From Lacinutrix sp. WUR7 (GTDB taxonomy: Bacteria > Bacteroidota > Bacteroidia > Flavobacteriales > Flavobacteriaceae): DNA of 64,000 nt. The notes under the pieces are model-generated. The model had not been told where the DNA came from. It did not search any database and saw nothing but the letters and a program-made list of their open reading frames with translations. The first letter of the stretch is position 1. Every line of letters begins with the position of its first letter. Positions 1 through 9,132 of the stretch are shown here, in pieces. The stretch is taken from positions 2,552,001-2,616,000 of the forward strand of contig NZ_CP045067.1 in assembly GCF_016864015.1 (NCBI RefSeq). Reading direction: 5' to 3'. The translations under genes were made by a program, and so were the position numbers.

Positions 1-1
1 G

Positions 2-2578
2 TACAAAGTGGGTTCACGTCATGAAGGCTATGGTGAAAAAGGAATGGCGCATTTATTAGAACATATGGTGTTTAAAGGCACACCAAACCATCCAAATATA
101 CCAGAAGAATTAACTTCACATGGTGCACGACCTAACGGAACTACTTGGTATGATCGTACCAATTATTTTGAAACGTTTAATGCAACCGAAGAAAATCTTG
201 ATTGGGCTTTAGATTTGGAGTCGGATAGAATGTTAAATTCATTTATAGCAGAAGAAGACTTGAAGTCGGAATTTTCAGTAGTACGAAATGAATTTGAAAT
301 GGGGGAAAATTCACCATCCAGAGTACTTTTAGACAATGTAAGTAATGCTGCATTTTTATGGCATAATTACGGTAAAACTACCATAGGAAATCGATCGGAT
401 ATAGAACGTGTGCCAATTGAAAATTTAAAAGCATTTTATAAAAAATATTATCGTCCAGATAATGCCGTTTTAATGGTAACCGGAAAGTTTGAAGAAACAG
501 ACATGTTAGCTAAAGTGATAAAGAAGTTTGGTGTTCTTAAAAACCCGGGAGCGCCTTTAAAAGACATACCAACCATAGAGCCTGCTCAAGATGGAGAAAA
601 AAGAGTAACGCTTAGTCGCGTTGGCGATTTACAAATAGTTTCTGCATTGTATCATGTTCCAGCAGGATCACATGAAGATGCGGCTGCGATGGCAGTTGCA
701 GAGTTAATACTTACCGATTCTCCTTCTGGAAGATTATATAAAGCATTAATAAATGAAAAAAAAGCATCTAGCATTTGGTCTTTTACTCCTTTTACAAAGG
801 AACCAGGTTTTATGTATATCAATGTGGATGTACCTTCTGATAAATCCTTATCGGAAGCAGAATCTACCTTATTATCTTTATTAGATAATTTAGCAAACAA
901 TCCGGTTACCGAAGAAGAAGTGAATCGTGGAAAAGGAAAATTTTTAAAGGAAGCTGATGCTATTTTTAGAAACTCTTCCCGATTAGGAACTTTTATGAGT
1001 GAATTTATTGGAGCAGGAGACTGGCGTTTAGCATTTATCTTTCGGGATCGTGTAGAAAATATGACAGCAGATAAAGTGAATGCTGCAATACAACGCTATA
1101 TAATTAAAACCAATAGAACGGTTGGTCTTTTTATTCCAGAGAAAAAACCAATGCGCATAGAAATTGAACATACCAAAGATGTTACCAATTTAGTAACCAA
1201 CTATAAAGGAAAAGAAGGAATGGGAGCAGGAGATGCTTTTGATGTGTCTTTTGAAAATATTCAAAATACATTGAATTCTGGAACGTTAAGTAAAAGTCCA
1301 ATAGAATATGGTTTTATTAAAAAGAATAATCGTGGTAAAACAGTAACCGTTTCCTTTACAAGTAGAACGGGAAATGAGTCTCAATTAATGAACAAAGGAC
1401 TTGCGGCGAGTTATACCGCAAAAATGTTGAATAAAGGAACTAAAAGTAAATCGAGACAAGATATTGAAGATAAGTTAAGCGCGATTAAATCTTCGGTTAG
1501 TTTTGGAGGTTCTAATGGTAGAATTACAGCAAATGTGAACAGTACTGAAGAACATCTTACCGAAGCTTTATCCTTAATGGCAGACATGCTTAAGAATCCG
1601 TTGTTTGATGCTACCGAATTGGATAAGCTAAAAACCGAAGCTTTGGCTGGTATTGAGCAAAATAAAACCGATCCTCAGTTTTTAGCGGTTAGAGAAATGG
1701 GATTATTAAATCAGCATTATCCAAAAGGACATCCGCTTTATAGTATGACTATAGACGAAGAAATTGCTGCAATTAATGCCGTTACCACTAAAGATCTTCA
1801 AGCATATCACGATGCGTTTTATGGTATTTCAGATAATGCAACCTTAGTCGCTATTGGTAATATTGACGAAGCAGGATTAAAAGATTATTTTGAAAAGGAG
1901 TTTGGAGATTTTAAATCCGATTTAGCGTATACCGCAATTAGTGACCCTTATCAAGATAATAAAGCGGTAAACCAAAAAATTAAAACCCCAGATAAAAAGA
2001 ATGCTATTTCTTTCGGAATATTACCAATGGCAACTAGTAAATATGATGAAGATTACGCAGCGCTTCAAATGGCTGGTGAAATTTTAGGAGGTGGTTTTAT
2101 AAGTTCTAGAATAGCAAATCGTTTACGCCAACAAGATGGTGTAAGTTACGGTGCTGGCGGAAGAGTTAATGTGGATAATAATAAAACGGATAACAATTCT
2201 GCAGCTATGGTTTATGCTATTTATGCACCAGAAAATGCAGCTAAAGTACAACTCGGTTTTACCGAAGAAATCGCTCGTTTTATTAAAGATGGTATTACGG
2301 AAGAAGAACTAAAAACAGCTGTAGATGGATGGGTGCAAGAACAAAGTGTATCTAGAGCAAAAGATGGTGAATTGTCTAGAGTTATTAATGATAACATGTA
2401 TTATGATAGAGATTTAAATTTTCAGAAAAACATGGAAGCCAAAGTAAGTAGTCTTACCGTTGAAGATGTGAATAAAGCGATTAAAAAACACTTTAAGAAT
2501 TTTGAAAAATGGACCGTTGTAAATGCGGGAGATTTTGAAAGTTTTGAAATTAAAAAAGAGGATAAAAAAGTAGATTAA
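2..2578 (+). CDS. M16 family zinc peptidase (pitrilysin-like), 5' end outside window
   Basis: Secreted or periplasmic-type M16 metallopeptidase that degrades peptides using zinc. The visible part starts in the family's N-terminal block and shows the inverted zinc motif HLLEH near residue 17, followed by FKGT. A second M16-like half (about residues 430-850) has the usual non-catalytic pattern, so this is a fused two-domain protein of about 860 visible residues. The frame is open to base 2 (YKVGSRHE), so a GTG at base 8 is not the real start; the start and signal peptide lie upstream. A strong hairpin terminator follows the stop. It belongs to the stable chromosome and marks the left edge of the cassette island. 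Confidence 0.9.
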   Translation, partial: YKVGSRHEGYGEKGMAHLLEHMVFKGTPNHPNIPEELTSHGARPNGTTWYDRTNYFETFNATEENLDWALDLESDRMLNSFIAEEDLKSEFSVVRNEFEMGENSPSRVLLDNVSNAAFLWHNYGKTTIGNRSDIERVPIENLKAFYKKYYRPDNAVLMVTGKFEETDMLAKVIKKFGVLKNPGAPLKDIPTIEPAQDGEKRVTLSRVGDLQIVSALYHVPAGSHEDAAAMAVAELILTDSPSGRLYKALINEKKASSIWSFTPFTKEPGFMYINVDVPSDKSLSEAESTLLSLLDNLANNPVTEEEVNRGKGKFLKEADAIFRNSSRLGTFMSEFIGAGDWRLAFIFRDRVENMTADKVNAAIQRYIIKTNRTVGLFIPEKKPMRIEIEHTKDVTNLVTNYKGKEGMGAGDAFDVSFENIQNTLNSGTLSKSPIEYGFIKKNNRGKTVTVSFTSRTGNESQLMNKGLAASYTAKMLNKGTKSKSRQDIEDKLSAIKSSVSFGGSNGRITANVNSTEEHLTEALSLMADMLKNPLFDATELDKLKTEALAGIEQNKTDPQFLAVREMGLLNQHYPKGHPLYSMTIDEEIAAINAVTTKDLQAYHDAFYGISDNATLVAIGNIDEAGLKDYFEKEFGDFKSDLAYTAISDPYQDNKAVNQKIKTPDKKNAISFGILPMATSKYDEDYAALQMAGEILGGGFISSRIANRLRQQDGVSYGAGGRVNVDNNKTDNNSAAMVYAIYAPENAAKVQLGFTEEIARFIKDGITEEELKTAVDGWVQEQSVSRAKDGELSRVINDNMYYDRDLNFQKNMEAKVSSLTVEDVNKAIKKHFKNFEKWTVVNAGDFESFEIKKEDKKVD

Positions 2579-2600
2579 TTTAAGTCACTTTTATAACATA

Positions 2601-2641
2601 AAACTTGCCGACTAGTAATTATTCTAGTTGGCAAGTTTTTA
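2601..2641 (+). terminator. Rho-independent terminator of the M16 peptidase gene
   Basis: AACTTGCCGACTAG (2602-2615) pairs with CTAGTTGGCAAGTT (2624-2637) and is followed by a T run. It lies 23 bp after the peptidase stop codon. Confidence 0.85.
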
Positions 2642-2691
2642 TTTTTGTTAATCTTTACCTCCAAAAAATTCTATGCCGTGTTGTACGTTAT

Positions 2692-2890
2692 TTATTCATA
2701 ATCGGGGATATGCAAACCTAAAATAAAATTTCTGTTAGCTGTCTAGATGCCATCTTTCTTTTTAAGTATTACCATTCCAGAACCACCTGTGTTTTTTTGA
2801 AATTGTTTTTTCTGATGTAAGCTTTGGGTCACTTTCAAAAAAATAACTGTCCATATAATAAGGAATAGTATTAGGTTCTATTTTTTCATT
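2692..2890 (-). pseudogene. Decayed gene remnant at the distal end of the array
   Basis: Minus-strand fragments look coding but are in two frames and interrupted by stops: EPNTIPYYMDSYFFESDPK at the right, then GGSGMVILKKKDGI, a stop, and TANRNFILGLHIPDYE ending at the TAA at 2692. The pattern suggests an old cassette gene broken by at least one frameshift and one nonsense change. I do not recognise the family. The rest of 2579-3060 holds the peptidase terminator and a degenerate attC-like site. Confidence 0.4.
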
Positions 2891-2902
2891 CTGGATGTTT
2901 TT

Positions 2903-3028
2903 CAAATGTTGCGCAAAATTCTTGTGTTTAAGTACCTAATTGAATGTATAAAACACAGATAGAACATTTGCGAAGATTTTAGTAAGCAATAGAGAACCTG
3001 GCAATAAAAGATATTCGATGTTATAGCT
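2903..3028 (-). repeat. Degenerate attC-like site after the DTW gene
   Basis: It keeps recognisable parts of the array consensus: GTTTAAGTACCTAATT, then a decayed central hairpin (ACATTTGCGAAGATTTTAGTAAG), then GGCAATAAAAGATATTCGATG and a core-like GTTATAGC at 3020-3027. The left core AACG is lost. It is the most decayed site of the array. Confidence 0.55.
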
Positions 3029-3060
3029 TGTTTTTATAATTCTGGATTCCGTAATTACAT

Positions 3061-3786
3061 TTACTCTTGTTCAAAAATAACGTTTCTTTCCGTGTTTTTC
3101 TTATACATGTTCTTAGGAATAACGGCTCTATTTGCAGTGGCACAATAGTTTTTACTATTTGGGTTTAGAATATAGTCGAGTTGATACGCAATCATTGCAT
3201 CAAAAGGAATAAGGAAATCCTTCGTATCGCATTGTTCTAAGTCTCCTTTATTAAGTAAATTTAAGACCGTATAGACGGACTCAATAGTACTAAGGCAAAG
3301 AGATTCTGGTTGTTGCTTGATAATAAATTTTGATTTTATTTTGTTATCAAAACTCACTCTTTTTAGTTTTTGTAAATTCTTACTTAGTTTAAGTATTTTA
3401 CGTGCACAAGGCCATGTACCATCAATAAGGAAGACGTGTGGATTATTACCCATAAAAGAATTTATTTCTGAACTTTTTCTTATCGATAAGTTGAAATTAT
3501 CTTTTCCCGGATAAAGTAAGAAAGAGGTGTTTTTTTCTTGTGTCAAGATTTCATTTACACGATTATTATTGGTAAAATCGACACCAACTATAATTTCTGA
3601 ATTTTCAAGTTGAAGGTTAGTCATATGTCCGGTACCGTTCTTTTCTTTTTTGTATTCTTTTGGGTGCATAAGAATAATAAAACGAGTATTCGTTTGGAAA
3701 GGACTAATGTGTTTGCAAATACATGTGCTGGAAGGCCTCATACATTTGTAGCATTCTATTCTTGGGGTTTTTATTTCTACTTGCAA
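3061..3786 (-). CDS. DTW domain protein (tRNA acp-modification type)
   Basis: DTW-domain proteins (TapT/YfiP family) transfer an aminocarboxypropyl group from SAM to uridines in tRNA. Visible signs are the N-terminal cysteine cluster CYKCMRPSSTCIC (residues 12-24), the signature DGTWPCARK near residue 122 and a PESLCLSTIE motif near 160. The length (241 aa) is normal. The start is a TTG at 3786 because the frame closes at a TAA four codons upstream; the Cys motif so close to the N-terminus supports it. It sits at the old end of the array between a degenerate attC (left) and a stub of another (right), so it may be a trapped cassette or a housekeeping gene. Confidence 0.8.
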   Translation of the reverse strand: MQVEIKTPRIECYKCMRPSSTCICKHISPFQTNTRFIILMHPKEYKKEKNGTGHMTNLQLENSEIIVGVDFTNNNRVNEILTQEKNTSFLLYPGKDNFNLSIRKSSEINSFMGNNPHVFLIDGTWPCARKILKLSKNLQKLKRVSFDNKIKSKFIIKQQPESLCLSTIESVYTVLNLLNKGDLEQCDTKDFLIPFDAMIAYQLDYILNPNSKNYCATANRAVIPKNMYKKNTERNVIFEQE

Positions 3787-3810
3787 GGGGATCTTTTATT
3801 TTTCTAAGTG

Positions 3811-3833
3811 GTTATATGGTGTTACAGCACGTA
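3811..3833 (-). repeat. Truncated attC-like site (R'' end only)
   Basis: Only GTTATATGGTGTTACAGCACG remains. Its GTTACAGCACGTA (3821-3833) matches 12 of 13 bases of the 5' end of the cassette to its right (minus strand G+TTACAGCACATA at 4349). The rest of the palindrome is replaced by the upstream end of the DTW gene, so this cassette should no longer be excisable. Confidence 0.6.
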
Positions 3834-3960
3834 TTTATTCCGTAAAATATTTCTCGAAGCTATTTTAGCCTCGTTCACGTACCCGTTTTTTCGTCCGTAA
3901 TATTTTTTAATTCCAATTCCGTAATCGATTCGAATTTTTGTTCGTAATTTTTAATCCATT

Positions 3961-4338
3961 TTATGTTTTTAGCATTTTTTCCGATAATTCTTTTTCAGGA
4001 AACATTTTATTCAGCAGTTCCTTATTCAAAGCCACAAAAATAATTAGTAAAGTAAGAAATATTGGATTGAACTTAATTGGTCCAATTCCGAATATTATGT
4101 TTGAATAATAAATGTCAATCAGATTTAGAATTCCGAGAATCAAAGTCAGTCCGAATACATAAACAAATAGCTTTTTGTTCTTAAAATACAAAAGCGTTGA
4201 AATTACAATTAATCCAATTCCAGCGTAATACTTATAATTCAGAGTATAATCTGTAAACAATGTAATTCCGATTGAGATTATCAAAAGAATTATTGAAATC
4301 AGAAGTAGCATTATGTCTTTACCTATGGTTTTCGTCAT
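3961..4338 (-). CDS. Small multi-pass membrane protein, unknown function
   Basis: 125 residues, mostly hydrophobic, with about four predicted membrane helices (roughly 8-28, 35-51, 56-76 and 88-105) and a charged C-terminal tail (NKELLNKMFPEKELSEKMLKT). The family was not recognised. The ATG lies about 12 bp inside the cassette 5' end at 4349, the tight spacing seen throughout the array. The attC after this gene is truncated (3811-3833). Small orphan membrane proteins are common integron cargo. Confidence 0.6.
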   Translation of the reverse strand: MTKTIGKDIMLLLISIILLIISIGITLFTDYTLNYKYYAGIGLIVISTLLYFKNKKLFVYVFGLTLILGILNLIDIYYSNIIFGIGPIKFNPIFLTLLIIFVALNKELLNKMFPEKELSEKMLKT

Positions 4339-4342
4339 ATGT

Positions 4343-4554
4343 GCTGTAACGGTTAAGTATAACGTTCGTTTCGCCTACGCAGCGCGCGGTTGTCAACAGC
4401 TTGATCTTTAGCCTCGGCAACAAATTATTCGGAGCTGCGTGAGACTCAGAAAGGCAAGCGAGTTCGTTTTATTCAGAAACTAAGATAAGTTAATTATTTA
4501 TAGTGACACGATGTAAGTAAAGTTGCAAGAAATGAGCGTTATGCATTGTTGCCT
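4343..4554 (-). repeat. attC-like site, divergent long type (erythromycin-esterase cassette 1)
   Basis: Outer boxes GCTGTAACG (left) and GTTGCC (4548-4553). GTTGCCTATAG resembles the cassette's own 5' end (G+TTGCCAATAATA at 7017). About 212 bp long with a GC-richer centre unlike the common type, so this cassette probably came from another array. Confidence 0.65.
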
Positions 4555-4562
4555 ATAGTTTT

Positions 4563-6956
4563 TTATTCAGATTTTCCTTTTATCTTTCGTTTATAAAATG
4601 AATCCCAGAAAGTTTTATCATATTCCACTCGGTTTAATACTGTTTGTTTCTTTTTACGCCATTCGTATTCAATTTCTTCAACATTCTTTAATTCAAAGTC
4701 AAATAAATACGAATCTCTCTCGAAAACTCCATAATTTTTATTGTTGTCTTTGTCTAGAGTTTCGTTATATCTACGATTAAAAAATTTTGTAGCATAAAAT
4801 TTTCCATTACCAGTAATGTCTGAATAGTAACAAATATTTTCTTCTTTTATAGTGGTTAAAACTATATTTTTATAACTGGCAGATTCTTTAAAGTGTTTTT
4901 CAATTTCATCTTTATTTAAGCTAGTTTCCCAATTTTCAATAACTTTTATTATTGCAAAATTATCTTTATTAATATACACTCTTCCAGAATACTCGGTTGG
5001 ATAAGGTTTATTTGTGTAATTCCATTTATTTCTCTCTGTTTGAAATGCTATAATGTACATTCCCTCATCTGTTGGATTATCTGATTTGACAAATTTCAAA
5101 TTGAATTTTTTATATTTTCTTTTGTGTAAAATATTCGCGTAGCGAATAGCATTTTGTCTATAATGGAAAAATTGAGATGAGTATTTATAATTTTTTGGAT
5201 TTATATTTTTATTCCATTTTATATGCTCAACTCTTTGGGTTATTACAAAAGGTGACAAATATCCATCGTCGTAGTCTTTTGTTATTAATTCTAAATCTAA
5301 TTCAGTTAAGTCATTTTTATTTACCAGAACATTACCATATCTGTAAAAATTAAAAGGTTCAGTAGGGTGATTTAGTTTTTTGTTAGAAATCGCCTTTTTT
5401 AATACTGTTTTTGGCGATAAGTAGCTAGTAATAACAACTTCGTTTAAATCTTCAAATTTTGATTTTAAATACGTTATATCTTTTAGTTCTTTTAGTGAAA
5501 CTGTTTTAGTTTCAAAACCCATTGACGAAATAGCAACAGTTGCATTTTCTAGTATTGTTTTCTTAATTGGTAATTCGTAAAAACCATTTTCATCTGCTAC
5601 TCTGTAGATTTCTTCTTTTTTTATGATTAAGGTAGCAAATGGAATAGGTTCATTATTCTCTTTATTAACTAATTGTCCTTTTAGTATAACATTTTCGCCT
5701 ATTTCGATTTGCTCTATTTTTTTACCTAAAGCTACTTGTTTACTAGAAATGTGAATGCTGTCTTTTATTGTCTCTAATTTTGGTAATGTTGCATTTTTAA
5801 AAAAGATATAACCATCGTGTAATTGGTCTAATCTTGCATTTGTGAAATCGATGAAGTTTAATAACCTAGTTTCTTTTAATGATTGTATTTCTTTTTGGTT
5901 TGAGGTTACAAAGAGGTAAGGCTTGTTTAGATTATTCAATTCATACTCAAATGAATTAATTTTAATTGGTGTTGAATGCCATTTTTTAGTTCCTAAATCA
6001 AAAAGTGAATCGTTTGCGTGAATTGTTGCTAAGCTATAAGATTTGTCATTTAGTTCTTTATAAATATAAGAACCCATTGAAATAAATTCTTTCGCAATTG
6101 GTTTTGTAATACTTGAATTATCGTTCATAATATGAACATTATCTGCCCAACAAATAATTTTTTCGTTTGGATTTCTATTCATGTAACTCAATAGATTATC
6201 AGCCATTTGTTTATCTCTGATATTGTCATTTGCATTACCGAAATCTGTTGTCAAGATTTCTTTTTTATTGTAATATGCGTCTTGTGAACAAGCTAAAAGA
6301 CTTTTGGTAAATTGTTTCCAATTGTAATTGGTTTCATTGGCATCTAAACCTTCTATTAGCTTTATAATTCTATTAACTTCTTTTTCGTAAACTTTATACT
6401 TTATATCATCTTCCTCAACTGTTACATTTTCCAAAACTCCTTCTATGATAATTCCAAAATCATCTTCATCTAATTTTAAAGTAATATTCCGTCTTTCTAA
6501 ATAATCATAAAAATCTTCTACAAATTGCGAACTATTAATGACTTGTGAGTCAAAGCCAATAACTTTTAAATTGTTTTTTTTAATATAGTTTACTACTCTT
6601 TGAAATTCTAACGTGCTAGACCAAACTCCCCAAATTGCATTATTAAAATCTTTGGGATTAAAACCATTTTTGTTCATTTTCCATATGTCGTACATTGAAG
6701 ATTCCATAGCAATAGTTGTAAATCCTAGTTCTTGATGAAGGTACTCCAAAACTCGAGCTTTCATCTCAAAAATATTTCCGTACATATGAGTTTGCTCTCC
6801 AAGCATTACAAGTTGTTTTCCTTGCAATTCATTTTTTAGAAACGTTAAATCTTTGTATTCTTTTGATTCTGGTGGAAGAAGTTCTATCGTTTTTAATTCT
6901 TGTGATTGAGCTATTGTCAAAAACAAGCAAGAAATTAGGGTGAAAATTATTTTCAT
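4563..6956 (-). CDS. Secreted erythromycin-esterase-like protein with CarboxypepD_reg-like domain
   Basis: 797 residues with a signal peptide (MKIIFTLISCLFLTIAQS). Residues ~30-390 resemble the erythromycin esterase (EreA/EreB) superfamily: LGEQTHMYGN near 52, an acidic AMESS near 84 and WADNVHIM near 272. Residues ~415-490 form a carboxypeptidase-regulatory-like beta domain (LKGQLVNKENNEPIPFATL), common in Bacteroidota envelope proteins. The last ~300 residues resemble the uncharacterised region following such domains. The Ere fold is shared by macrolide esterases and by proteins of unknown function, so resistance cannot be claimed. It is alone in its cassette (4350-7017); a second Ere-family cassette lies at 10723-12009. 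Confidence 0.7.
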   Translation of the reverse strand: MKIIFTLISCLFLTIAQSQELKTIELLPPESKEYKDLTFLKNELQGKQLVMLGEQTHMYGNIFEMKARVLEYLHQELGFTTIAMESSMYDIWKMNKNGFNPKDFNNAIWGVWSSTLEFQRVVNYIKKNNLKVIGFDSQVINSSQFVEDFYDYLERRNITLKLDEDDFGIIIEGVLENVTVEEDDIKYKVYEKEVNRIIKLIEGLDANETNYNWKQFTKSLLACSQDAYYNKKEILTTDFGNANDNIRDKQMADNLLSYMNRNPNEKIICWADNVHIMNDNSSITKPIAKEFISMGSYIYKELNDKSYSLATIHANDSLFDLGTKKWHSTPIKINSFEYELNNLNKPYLFVTSNQKEIQSLKETRLLNFIDFTNARLDQLHDGYIFFKNATLPKLETIKDSIHISSKQVALGKKIEQIEIGENVILKGQLVNKENNEPIPFATLIIKKEEIYRVADENGFYELPIKKTILENATVAISSMGFETKTVSLKELKDITYLKSKFEDLNEVVITSYLSPKTVLKKAISNKKLNHPTEPFNFYRYGNVLVNKNDLTELDLELITKDYDDGYLSPFVITQRVEHIKWNKNINPKNYKYSSQFFHYRQNAIRYANILHKRKYKKFNLKFVKSDNPTDEGMYIIAFQTERNKWNYTNKPYPTEYSGRVYINKDNFAIIKVIENWETSLNKDEIEKHFKESASYKNIVLTTIKEENICYYSDITGNGKFYATKFFNRRYNETLDKDNNKNYGVFERDSYLFDFELKNVEEIEYEWRKKKQTVLNRVEYDKTFWDSFYKRKIKGKSE

Positions 6957-7013
6957 TTATTGTAAACTATCTTAATGTTTTAATTCTTGTTCTTCGGGTG
7001 GTCAATATTATTG

Positions 7014-7143
7014 GCAACGGTTTTGTGTTTGATTAGTGGCGTGTTTTAGTAACTAATTTAGCAAATAAAAACCGAATAGAAAATCTGCGAGGATTTTCGT
7101 AAGTAGGCTAGAACTAGCAATGGATTATATACGTTGTTATGCA
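7014..7143 (-). repeat. attC-like site (cassette of gene 7150-7950)
   Basis: Common type. Left core GCAACGG, crossover after 7017, right core GTTATGC (7136-7142). Central hairpin GAAAATCT-GCGA-GGATTTTC. The cassette's own 5' end at 8024 reads G+TTAGGCA, one mismatch to GTTATGCA. Confidence 0.85.
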
Positions 7144-7149
7144 CTGACT

Positions 7150-7950
7150 TTATTGTTCTTTTTTATTCGACCTAGATGTATTTATATTTGCATTTACAGC
7201 CTTTTTAGGAATCGGTTTCTTTTCTGTATTTAGAATAATTCCTCTCCTATTGCTCCTTGTTGAACCGTAAGAAGTTGCCTTTGTTTTACTTGTACTTTGT
7301 TCTGAAATCTTCTTTTTCAAGGAAGCAATGTATGCATTAAATACCTGTTCTTTAGTTTTGTATTCTTTACCCATATGACCTTCAATTCTATAAAATTCAT
7401 TTTTAAATTTTTGAACTAATTCTTTTCTGTTTTCAGGTTTTATTTTGGATTCTAATTCATTAACCTTATCAATTAATTCAAAATTATGTGGATTAGCAAT
7501 TGGTTTTTCAAAATTCTCTCTGTCTGTAATTACAGTTATCCATTTTGTGTCAAATGTTGTTTTTAAAGTAATTGAGTATATCTTTTTAGACTCATTTGAA
7601 GGTACTTTAAAATCAAATACTTCAAAACTTTTACATTCTATACATCTTGTTTCTATAAGTCCTTTTAATATCACTTTTTCAAGTCCTTTTTCTTTAGTTG
7701 CTTTTTCAACTATTGGTGTTATTACTTTAGCAATATATTCTGAACGTTCTATATCTGTTAAAGCACTTATTTCTTTTAAGTCCTCAACTGCTAAAGCAGC
7801 GCCTGCGATAGGTACAAATCCATTGTTAATTCCTGCTTCTTTTATAATAATATCAATTCCTTCTACAGGAGTATTTCCTCCTGATAGTAGTGTAAAACTT
7901 AAAGAAGCGAAAATTCCAATTGTTAAAAATAATAGTAGCGATTTTTTCAT
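7150..7950 (-). CDS. Secreted protein of unknown function
   Basis: 266 residues with a clear signal peptide (MKKSLLLFLTIGIFASLSFTLL). The mature part has an alpha-helical middle (residues ~50-100), two nearby cysteines (CIECKS), a beta-rich stretch and a lysine/serine-rich, low-complexity, probably disordered tail (residues ~215-266). The family was not recognised. It is the single gene of cassette 7018-8024, with its stop only 7 bp from the attC core, as expected of a compact cassette. Confidence 0.55.
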   Translation of the reverse strand: MKKSLLLFLTIGIFASLSFTLLSGGNTPVEGIDIIIKEAGINNGFVPIAGAALAVEDLKEISALTDIERSEYIAKVITPIVEKATKEKGLEKVILKGLIETRCIECKSFEVFDFKVPSNESKKIYSITLKTTFDTKWITVITDRENFEKPIANPHNFELIDKVNELESKIKPENRKELVQKFKNEFYRIEGHMGKEYKTKEQVFNAYIASLKKKISEQSTSKTKATSYGSTRSNRRGIILNTEKKPIPKKAVNANINTSRSNKKEQ

Positions 7951-8018
7951 TAGGTTATATTTTTAGTTAATAATTTATAGTAGCATAATTTTAATGCCAG
8001 GTTCGGTTTTCAGTTTGT

Positions 8019-8151
8019 GCCTAACGTTTATGTATAAGAATAGTTGCGGTTTTGTGTGCGAGGATTTTCCGCAGGAAAATCAGAAGTAACAAAAGTGCAC
8101 TGTTCATTGTTTAAGCACTAATCTACGCATTATTTTTATGCGTTGTTAGGC
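8019..8151 (-). repeat. attC-like site, second structural type (cassette of gene 8160-8981)
   Basis: Cores GCCTAACG and GTTAGGC (8145-8151). The loop carries GATTTTCC-GCA-GGAAAATC and the outer arm CGCATTATTTTTATGCG, unlike the common type but shared with the site at 35234-35365. GTTAGGCAAC matches the cassette's own 5' end at 8999 in 10 of 10 bases. Confidence 0.85.
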
Positions 8152-8159
8152 AACGTTTT

Positions 8160-8981
8160 TCAATTGTATTCGATTGTTCTTTCCCAAACTATTCCCAATT
8201 CTCCGTTTGAGAATCTTTTTTTTGTAATCCAATTATTGTGATTATCATATTCGTATGTGAAAGAAGTTTGATGTTTTTGATTTCCTTCTTTGTCATACCA
8301 CTTTTGAATTGTCATATTTTTGTTTTCGTCATATTCGGAAATGAATTTGGTGTAATCTCCGTTCGGTCTTGTTAAGTCAGATTCTACTTCATTTTTATTT
8401 TTGTCGTATTTAAAAGTTCTAACATCTTTAATTGAGCCATCATAATTTAAATCAGTTTCTTTAATTAATTGACTTTTAGAATTGTATTTTTTAATTGTTT
8501 TAAAAGTATTATTTGATGAGACACTTTTGCTCGAAATGGATACTATGTTACCACTTGAATCATATTGATTCTCTTGAATAGAAATCGGTTTATCTTGCGA
8601 ATCAAAGTTTCTAAAAAAAACAATATTTCCATTTTTATCAATTTCTGTTTTGCTGGAATTTTTTATATTACCCTTACTATCAAATGTAGTTCTCTTGATT
8701 AATTTACCATTTCCGTTTTTTGTTAATATGGTCTTTTCGTAAATCGTTCCATCAGTTTCATATTGCCAATATTCAATTATAATTCCTTTCGGATTGTAGA
8801 TTTCCTTTCTATTTGTTTTTTGTTTAAGAGCATCTTCTCTTAATAATTCACCACTTCGTTTTGCGCTATAAGACGCTTCAACAATTTCTTTAAAAGTTGG
8901 TTCTTTTTCTGTGTCAATTTCTTGAGTATATGAATAATTACAAATTAAAAAGATTGTTAATATGTTCAGTATTTTTCTCAT
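8160..8981 (-). CDS. Secreted YD-repeat-like protein, unknown function
   Basis: 273 residues with a signal peptide (MRKILNILTIFLICNYSYT). The mature part consists of short beta repeats such as YNSKSQLIKETD, FKYDKNKNEVESD and YDENKNMTIQKWYDKEGN, resembling YD/RHS-type repeats, and ends in YEYDNHNNWITKKRF...RTIEYN. The same closing pattern (NNWITMKRF...RNIEYYK) occurs in the duplicated proteins at 23029-23958 and 32076-33005, so the three are relatives carried by separate cassettes. The single-gene cassette spans 8025-8999. The role is unknown; a cell-surface location is likely. Confidence 0.6.
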   Translation of the reverse strand: MRKILNILTIFLICNYSYTQEIDTEKEPTFKEIVEASYSAKRSGELLREDALKQKTNRKEIYNPKGIIIEYWQYETDGTIYEKTILTKNGNGKLIKRTTFDSKGNIKNSSKTEIDKNGNIVFFRNFDSQDKPISIQENQYDSSGNIVSISSKSVSSNNTFKTIKKYNSKSQLIKETDLNYDGSIKDVRTFKYDKNKNEVESDLTRPNGDYTKFISEYDENKNMTIQKWYDKEGNQKHQTSFTYEYDNHNNWITKKRFSNGELGIVWERTIEYN

Positions 8982-8993
8982 TTTCGTAATGTT

Positions 8994-9124
8994 GCCTAAC
9001 GGTTTTGTGTATGATTAGTGGTGTGTTTAAGTAACTAATTTAGTAAATAAAAACCGAATATAAAATCCGAACGGATTTTTGCAAGTATTCTAGAACTAGT
9101 AATAAATTATATAGGGTGTTAGCA
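8994..9124 (-). repeat. attC-like site (TlpA-like cassette)
   Basis: Cores GCCTAACG and GTTAGCA (9118-9124). Central hairpin AAAATCC-GAAC-GGATTTT. The own 5' end at 10707 (G+TTGGCAATAAG) resembles GTTAGCAACTAG. Confidence 0.85.
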
Positions 9125-9132
9125 ACTAGCTT

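Noticed and set aside
3317-3807. Plus-strand reading frames opposite the DTW gene
   Set aside because: Shadow frames of a gene with clear DTW motifs; no family pattern.
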